Assembly (NCBI RefSeq): GCF_023053635.1
Contig: NC_086172.1
Location: forward strand, 66,080,681 to 66,144,680
DNA from: Elgaria multicarinata webbii
Lineage: Eukaryota; Chordata; Lepidosauria; Squamata; Anguidae
Length of the DNA stretch: 64,000 bases
Direction: 5' to 3'
A model generated the notes under the pieces. It worked only from the letters and a program-made list of their open reading frames with translations, was not told where the DNA came from and searched no databases. Positions 61,101 through 64,000 of the stretch are shown piece after piece. Position 1 is the first letter of the stretch, and each line of letters begins with the position of its first letter. Made by a program: the position numbers and the translations under genes.

Positions 61101-62900
61101 ATGACTTCTCTTCCTCAGTTGTTCATAATTAACCCATAGTTAACCCATAGTTCCATGTTCGCACATAATGACAACGCAGCATTCAACAACCCATACTCAG
61201 CCCATACTCTGAGCTGGGATTACATACAAACCAGTGTTATGTCTGCTAGATTGTAAGCCTGAAGGCAGGGACTTTTTTTATTAATTCATCTGTAAGCTGC
61301 TCAGAGAGCAGGGTTAAAATGACCTTTCAAACTGGGGTGCTGCAAATGTTTGCAAGCCTCAAATTTCAATTTCATCCTTGAAGCCCAAAATCTGTTTGAA
61401 ACGTTAAAGCAGTATTTTAGTCTAAACTGAGCAGACTCTCAATTAGGGAACAAGGCAGGGAGAGAGGCATCTCATTCCTGTATGTTGTTTCTTCCCACAC
61501 ATGACCCAGCCTGGTGTTTAATTATTGATTTTATGTTTTTGCCTGGCAGGCAAACTTTCAGAGGAATGTTTTAGGAGGTGGGGTGGGAGTTTGCCATCCC
61601 TGTTTTTAGACTGCAACAGGAAACAGATCCCATTTCTTGCAAAACTAGCATCTGATAAGGTCAACAACACCGAACACTATGACTTCTTGCAAGTCTGAGA
61701 AGGGTGAATAATAATGAACAAGAATCATATTTGTTCCATTGGTCTATCAAGCCCAGGATTGTCTACAGCAGGGGTGGAAAGTCTTCAGGCTTGTGGGATC
61801 TACTTGGTTTTTCTTTTCTTTTTTAAAATAGAATCTGGAGATCCACCAACCAAAGCCAGGACAAGAGACATGCCTTTTTTAAAAAAAATTAAAAAGTGAG
61901 CCCAGGGAACTTGTTTGGAGTACTAGAACTGAACCACACATTGACCCTGTTCAAATGACACACTAAGCCACAGTGGTTAAATATTTTGAGCTAAACATTA
62001 TGGCTTAGTGTGTCATGCAGACCATGACTTATTTATTTATTTGTTTATCAAGACATTTGCATCCCACCCTATATGACTGTGATCTCAGAACAGTGTACAG
62101 TGTGAACCATTCCTAACCATGGTGGCTACATAACCACGGTTTCAAGACGGTCACTAACCATTTGCTGTAAAAGGGTTAGTGGCCCAACCATGGCTTAGCA
62201 TGTTGTCTGAACAGGCCCAGTATTGCACTCCTGTTCAGACATAATTAGGAATCAGAAATCCTGAGCCATCTGCTTCAGAACACCCAGAGATTTGCAATTA
62301 AAACTTGATTGGTCTACCTTCTGCCCACAACCTGGTCTACTCTGACTGCCAGTTCTCTGCAAAGTCTCAGGCAGATAAGAGGTCTTTCCCAGTGTTACAA
62401 CCTGATATCCTTTTCACTGGAGGGACCAGGAATTAAACCTGAGGCCTTTTTTTATGGGAATTTAGTAATCTTTGTGAAATAGCTGAGGGAAGGAGAGGGG
62501 GTAATATTTTTTAAAACCAGCTGTATTTTTCTTGCTAGATACCCACATTTACTAATCTTTCTAGCAAGGGGGGGTTTCGAGTGAGAGCTTGTGTGAGTCA
62601 AAAGTCTTTCCAAAGTAAGGTACACACCTCTGGGTACTGAAGGGTGAAAACTTTGAAATTCTACATATGCCTGCCCCCAACCATTAAGAAGACTCACCAT
62701 TGGTATGATTTTCAAATATAAGTTTGTCATTGCATTCCTGTTCATTCACACAGCCGCAGATGTAAAACACCCCATCCTCGTTGTGCTGACGGACCATAAC
62801 ACACTGTGACGTGTTATACTTGGGAACCATGACATTTTCCACAGGGAGCTGTGGGTTGTGACAGAGCGTGCTCACTCGAATGCTTTCATTGTCTTGTTTC
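48979..62900 (-). CDS. TGFBR2-like: TGF-beta receptor type-2-like Ser/Thr kinase, last five coding exons
   Basis: A type II TGF-beta-superfamily receptor binds ligand at the cell surface and phosphorylates type I receptors, which then activate SMADs (family knowledge). Exons read from high to low coordinates: 62900-62698 ectodomain, 56787-55976 membrane segment and most of the kinase, 52621-52480, 51251-51124, and 49188-48979 with the stop. Together they give 497 codons plus stop. Exons 5 and 6 have the same lengths as human TGFBR2 (142 and 128 bp) and all phases agree. Kinase marks are present: glycine loop [15 protein letters not shown] lysine, [33 protein letters not shown]. Many positions differ from the highly conserved TGFBR2 kinase (for example HRDIKSTN for [16 protein letters not shown] for DFGLSLRL), so I read it as a paralogue, not TGFBR2 itself. 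Exons for the signal peptide and N-terminal ectodomain were not found and should lie beyond 64000. No break was seen. Confidence 0.93.
49255..49690 (+). mobile_element. L2-type LINE 3' end, old
   Basis: Decayed coding remnants (TATCTGAAAAATCACCTCCT; GAAGGCCCTCACCAAAGAAG), then an AT-rich 3'UTR and GGAATAAATAAATAAC. In a TGFBR2-like intron. Confidence 0.6.
50255..50359 (+). mobile_element. L2-type LINE tail with small internal duplication
   Basis: GTGAACCGCCCAGAGAGCTT, CGGCTATTGGGCGGTATAG and (AATA)n. Just before the hairpin the 18-bp unit ACTGGTTTAATTTTGTGA is doubled. Confidence 0.85.
51124..51251 (-). CDS. TGFBR2-like: TGFBR2-like kinase C-lobe exon (exon 6 equivalent)
   Basis: 128 bp, acceptor cccttcag and donor gtaagc. 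It encodes [20 protein letters not shown], then [15 protein letters not shown]. It contains no long methionine-started frame and was found by looking for the TGFBR2 segment [17 protein letters not shown] between the neighbouring exons. Confidence 0.94.
52278..52424. mobile_element. hAT-type palindromic MITE, family A variant
   Basis: CAGCGGTGGAGAACCTGTGG at the left and GGCTCCCCACCCCTG at the right are inverted ends; the inner CATCTAGATGTTGTGGGAC pairs with TAGTCCAGCAACATCTGG. It lies just beyond the donor of the TGFBR2-like exon ending at 52480. Confidence 0.75.
52480..52621 (-). CDS. TGFBR2-like: TGFBR2-like kinase exon (activation segment; exon 5 equivalent)
   Basis: 142 bp, acceptor atggtcag and donor gtaaga. 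It encodes [14 protein letters not shown], then [15 protein letters not shown] and SRCDAIG. This is the activation loop end, the APE motif and the kinase F helix, closely matching TGFBR2. Confidence 0.95.
52891..53088 (-). mobile_element. tRNA-headed SINE (well preserved)
   Basis: On the - strand: A box GGCTCAGTAGTAGAGC (53063-53078), B box GGTTTGATTCCC (53025-53036), body with CTGCCAGTCAGTGTCAGCA and the tail GTATAAGGCAGCTTCTTATA. Same family as 2832-2972, but about 55 bp longer. Confidence 0.85.
53517..53535. repeat. (ATGT)n simple repeat
   Basis: Short tetranucleotide run next to an L2-like fragment. Confidence 0.75.
53536..53822 (-). mobile_element. LINE 3' fragment, probably L2-like
   Basis: AAATTTATATGCTGCTCAAC, then A-rich 3'UTR-like sequence and GGTCTTAACCTGGCATCTAA, the same order as reversed L2 ends elsewhere in the window. 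Subfamily uncertain. Confidence 0.5.
53823..54060 (-). mobile_element. CR1-type LINE 3' fragment
   Basis: TTAAGAACATAAGCAGAGCC, GCTGGATCAGACCAAGGATC and CATCTAGTCCAGCACTCTGT reverse the tail seen at 14361-14530. Confidence 0.8.
54128..54245. mobile_element. hAT-type palindromic MITE, family A variant
   Basis: GATGTTGTTGGACTAAAACT and CCCATCATGCC, with the inverse GATTGATGGGAATTGGAGT. It abuts the CR1-type fragment. Confidence 0.65.
54670..54785 (-). mobile_element. MIR-like SINE 3' fragment
   Basis: TTCCTCAAGGAGTTCAAGGC, ATTTTATCCTCACAATTG and TTTGAGGTGGGAATGAGAC match the second half of the copy at 18250-18498. Confidence 0.6.
55007..55190. mobile_element. Palindromic MITE, family D, rearranged end
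   Basis: Reverse orientation of 38359-38530 (CTGCATGCATACAAATGGCA; GGAGCCCTGTCCTCCTTTCC; GTCACCTTA). The left end carries the outer arm twice in opposite orientation: GAGCCCTGCCCTTTTTTGTA, then TGGTCACTGAGGGCAGGGCTC. Confidence 0.75.
55976..56787 (-). CDS. TGFBR2-like: TGFBR2-like membrane segment and kinase N-lobe exon (exon 4 equivalent)
   Basis: 812 bp, acceptor ccactatag and donor gtgagt. A hydrophobic segment ([20 protein letters not shown]) spans about 56684-56758 and is followed by a basic stop-transfer run THRQRRRSK. The juxtamembrane region, diverged from TGFBR2, leads to [16 protein letters not shown]. The ATP lysine (VAVKIF) codon is at 56399-56401, the catalytic Asp of HRD at 56093-56095 and the DFG Asp at 56039-56041. 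The internal ATG at 56777-56779 is not a start; the exon begins upstream of it. Confidence 0.95.
57342..58064 (-). mobile_element. L2-type LINE, 3' end with intact reverse-transcriptase C-terminal frame
   Basis: On the - strand a 163-codon open frame (58061-57570) encodes [46 protein letters not shown] and [19 protein letters not shown], then [15 protein letters not shown]. These are the conserved C-terminal motifs of L2/CR1-type reverse transcriptase. The 3'UTR carries the ACCGCCCA hairpin and an (ATTT)n tail. The copy is 5'-truncated at about 58064 and is the youngest-looking LINE here. The ATG at the start of the frame is incidental. Confidence 0.9.
58387..58558. mobile_element. Palindromic MITE, family E
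   Basis: Ends GGGCTCATCTACACCAAGCA and GCTTGGTGTAGATTAGGCC; inner arms AAAAGCGGTATATGG and TATATACCGCTTTCAT. Terminal inverted repeats run for about 47 bp with a few mismatches. Target duplication unclear. Confidence 0.75.
58571..59172 (-). mobile_element. CR1-type LINE 3' region, interrupted by a MITE
   Basis: Begins AGGAACATAAGAAGCACCAT and GGATCAGACCAAGGGCC, and runs on to GCTGTGTGAAGAAGTACCTC, CTGAATCTCCCACCAGTC and TTTTGCCACACCAT, the 3' region of a CR1-type LINE read backwards. This copy ties the short fragments elsewhere to a CR1-type parent. Confidence 0.8.
58830..58959. mobile_element. hAT-type MITE, family A, inserted in a CR1-type LINE
   Basis: About 130 bp containing AGACTACACCTCCCAGCATT and GACTGATGGGAATTAAAGTC, flanked by TCTAAT (58824-58829 and 58960-58965). 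The CR1 sequence continues in register on each side. Confidence 0.8.
59915..60490 (+). mobile_element. L2-type LINE 3' end, old
   Basis: Decayed coding traces (CGCCACTGGCTCCCAGTAAG, GAGCCTTTTCAATGGTGGCT, CTTGCTTTTGGAATGACCTG), a (CAA)n insertion, then AT-rich 3'UTR. Confidence 0.6.
60595..60720 (-). mobile_element. tRNA-headed SINE, 3' fragment
   Basis: CATATGAAGCTACTTTATGC, GACTGGCTGCAGCTCTC and AGAGAGGCATCCCAGCTGC resemble the reversed body of the SINE at 52891-53088. Confidence 0.5.
60780..61230. mobile_element. Decayed palindromic MITE sequence, probable
   Basis: Repeated AACCCA/TGGGTT and AACCATGG-like words (CATAGTTAACCCATAGTTCC; AACAACCCATACTCAGCCC). The boundaries are unclear. Confidence 0.35.
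61943..62218. mobile_element. Palindromic MITE with an L2-like fragment inside
   Basis: Left end CCTGTTCAAATGACACACTA / AGCCACAG; right end CCATGGCTTAGCATGTTG / TCTGAACAGGCCC: inverted repeats. Between them, at about 62027-62110, sits (ATTT)n and ATTTGCATCCCACCCTATAT, an L2-like tail. Confidence 0.65.
62320..62450 (-). mobile_element. tRNA-headed SINE fragment
   Basis: GACTGCCAGTTCTCTGC, GTCTCAGGCAGATAAGAGG and GGACCAGGAATTAAACCTGA (reversed B box) keep the order of the SINE at 52891-53088. Confidence 0.6.
62698..62900 (-). CDS. TGFBR2-like: TGFBR2-like ectodomain exon (exon 3 equivalent)
   Basis: 203 bp, acceptor tgcatttcag and donor gtgagt. The first base completes a split Trp codon, as in human exon 3. 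It encodes [19 protein letters not shown], then [26 protein letters not shown]. The four-Cys pattern of the second half of the TGFBR2 three-finger ectodomain is kept (LCH, QCVM, ICGC, ECND). Three possible N-glycosylation sites are visible: NES, NTS and NHT. An apparent open frame continues upstream of the acceptor with no stop, but those residues are intronic: the phase and the alignment to human (WRKNDENIT) both place the junction here. Confidence 0.9.
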
Positions 62901-62977
62901 CTGAAATGCACAACACAGAACAAATTGGCCATTGTGAAGGCAGAATGATGCAAGTCCAGTAGATGCATGACCTACTG

Positions 62978-63121
62978 CAGCCTCCCCCAACTGGGTGTCC
63001 TCCAGATGTATTGGGCTACAACTCCCACAATCCTCAACCAGCATGACCGGTTGGCTGCTGGTGGGGAATGATGGGAGTTGTCATCCAACACAACTGGAAG
63101 GTGTTGGGTTGAGGAAGACTA
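62978..63121. mobile_element. hAT-type MITE, family A (full length, with target duplication)
   Basis: 144 bp starting CAGCCTCCCCCAACTGGGTG. The inner arms GGGCTACAACTCCCACAATC and GAATGATGGGAGTTGTCATC are inverted. Flanked by ACCTACTG (62970-62977) and ACCTACTA (63122-63129), an 8-bp target duplication matching at 7 of 8 positions, as hAT transposases make. It lies about 80 bp upstream of the TGFBR2-like ectodomain exon. Confidence 0.88.
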
Positions 63122-63178
63122 ACCTACTATATATGGCAGCTGCACTTTTAATATCACCCACTTAATATGGCAATAGAT

Positions 63179-63254
63179 CAACCTTCCCCCAACCTGGTGC
63201 TTTCCAGATGTGTTGGTCTACAACTCCCCCAGGGCACCAGGTTGGGGAAGTTTG
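63179..63254. mobile_element. 76-bp internally deleted hAT-type MITE, family A
   Basis: Starts CAACCTTCCCCCAACCTGGT and ends CACCAGGTTGGGGAAGTTTG, the two family A ends with almost no centre. A perfect 8-bp duplication CAATAGAT flanks it (63171-63178 and 63255-63262). Confidence 0.9.
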
Positions 63255-63353
63255 CAATAGATAAAAGGCTTTTATATCTCTTCTCATAACATTTTCTTAT
63301 TTTACTTGGTCTTCTTGTAAGGTTCTTCTTGTTGAACATGCAGGACTAAAACT

Positions 63354-63392
63354 GAGATGATGATGATGAAGAAGAAGAAGAAGAAGAAGAAG
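63354..63392. repeat. (GAT)n(GAA)n simple repeat
   Basis: A GAT run passing into nine GAA/AAG units. It takes the place of the (ATTT)n tail of the L2 fragment that follows. Confidence 0.85.
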
Positions 63393-63442
63393 ATTTTATT
63401 CATTTCTATACCACCCAATAGCTGAAGCTCTTTGGGTGGTTC
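63393..63442 (-). mobile_element. L2-type LINE tail fragment
   Basis: TCTATACCACCCAATAGCTG then CTTTGGGTGGTTCG: the reversed hairpin with ACCACCCA pairing TGGGTGGT. Confidence 0.8.
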
Positions 63443-63554
63443 GTCTGGTCCCGAATCCGAGTCCAAGTGGGCCATTTCTGGCTGCTGTAGTTTACAACAC
63501 TAAATCTACAGCAGTTTGGAGAGGAGACAGGGCAGCCCACCAGTGCACTGAGGC

Positions 63555-63845
63555 CTTGTTTATGTATTTATTTATTTATTACATTTCTATACTGCCTAAT
63601 AGCCAGAGCTCTCTGGGCGGTTCACAAAAATTAAAAACATTCAAAGTATAAAACAACAGTATAAAACCATAATATAAAATACAATATAAAAGCTCAACCA
63701 GATAAAAACAGCAGCAATGCAAAATTACAAAATTTATTTATAGACTGTTAAAATGCTGGGAGAATAAAAAGGCCTTCACCTGGTGACTAAAAGCATGTAA
63801 TGTAGGTGCCAAGTGAACCTCCTTAGGGAGGGTAAGTCCCACAGG
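63555..63845 (-). mobile_element. L2-type LINE 3' end
   Basis: (ATTT)n, ATACTGCCTAATAGCCAGAG, TCTCTGGGCGGTTCACAAAA, AT-rich 3'UTR and AATAAAAAGGCCTTCACCTG, the same order as 57342-57620. The adjoining stretch to 64000 is G-rich and unrecognised. Confidence 0.85.
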
Positions 63846-64000
63846 TTGGCGAATGGGCGAGAGCAGGGACAGCAGCTGGGAGGGAGTGGGGGGAGTGGTG
63901 AGGAGGGGGAGAGTTGAATGGACTCCTAGTCGGCCTTCCTGGGATTTGGAAGTGAATTTGAAGTGAGGTGGCCTGGGGCCAAGGCTCCCTGAGTTGAATT

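Larger units (their letters stand above)
49189..62697 (-). other. TGFBR2-like: Introns of TGFBR2-like
   Basis: Four introns lie between the exons: 49189-51123, 51252-52479, 52622-55975 and 56788-62697; all are GT-AG on the - strand. They hold L2, CR1 and SINE fragments and MITEs, listed separately. I see no coding exon in them; the only sizeable protein-like frame (57570-58061) belongs to an L2 LINE. Confidence 0.85.
62901..64000 (-). other. TGFBR2-like: TGFBR2-like upstream intron
   Basis: Sequence upstream of the ectodomain exon. It contains two hAT-type MITEs and two L2 tails, with little left over. I looked on the - strand for the preceding exon (expected CKFC...C pattern ending in a split Trp codon) and did not find it, so it lies beyond the window. 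Confidence 0.6.

Noticed and set aside
48979-62900. The gene is TGFBR2 itself
   Set aside because: TGFBR2 kinase sequence is very conserved among amniotes, and this one differs at too many positions; its neighbour is OSBPL11 rather than OSBPL10 or GADL1. Rejected by eye; a tree would settle it.
62901-64000. Preceding TGFBR2-like ectodomain exon
   Set aside because: No CKFC-like cysteine pattern with a suitable donor on the - strand; the region is mostly MITE and L2 sequence.

Overview
This window looks like nuclear DNA from a vertebrate, most probably a squamate reptile (a lizard rather than a bird or mammal). Two vertebrate multi-exon genes with GT-AG introns sit in AT-rich DNA full of CR1 and L2 LINE tails, tRNA-headed SINEs, MIR-like SINEs and many short palindromic DNA transposons (MITEs). 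The species was not determined. I saw no retroviral, bacterial, CRISPR or RNA-gene content.

Layout. Positions 1-19754 are intron 1 of OSBPL11; its first coding exon and promoter lie upstream of the window. Twelve OSBPL11 coding exons (numbers 2-13 by comparison with the human protein as I remember it) run on the + strand from 19755 to the stop codon at 45625. They give a complete PH domain, linker and sterol/lipid-transfer ORD domain of 697 residues, plus one residue shared with exon 1. A candidate poly(A) signal lies at 47287-47292. A second gene, on the - strand, converges on it. It is a TGF-beta type II receptor paralogue (TGFBR2-like) whose last five coding exons lie between 62900 and 48979: second half of the ectodomain, membrane segment, full Ser/Thr kinase and C-tail. 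Its signal peptide and N-terminal ectodomain exons lie beyond 64000. Between the two stop codons there are about 3.35 kb of 3'UTR and intergenic sequence, including one CR1 fragment.

How the genes work. ORP11 (OSBPL11) is a lipid-exchange protein that works with ORP9 at ER-Golgi contacts. The TGFBR2-like gene predicts a single-pass type II receptor kinase that looks catalytically intact but is clearly diverged from ordinary TGFBR2. The genes are not functionally linked. Their pairing is still informative: in human, OSBPL10 and TGFBR2 lie in the same part of chromosome 3p, so OSBPL11 beside a TGFBR2-like gene looks like the other half of an ancient whole-genome-duplication block, with the TGFBR2 partner apparently missing in mammals.

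The rest is repeats, and several show their history: hAT-type MITEs with target duplications (one a 76-bp mini-copy), a MITE inside a CR1, a SINE inside a MITE, a three-armed palindrome inside a CR1-type repeat, and L2 tails whose 3' hairpin is kept by paired base changes between subfamilies.
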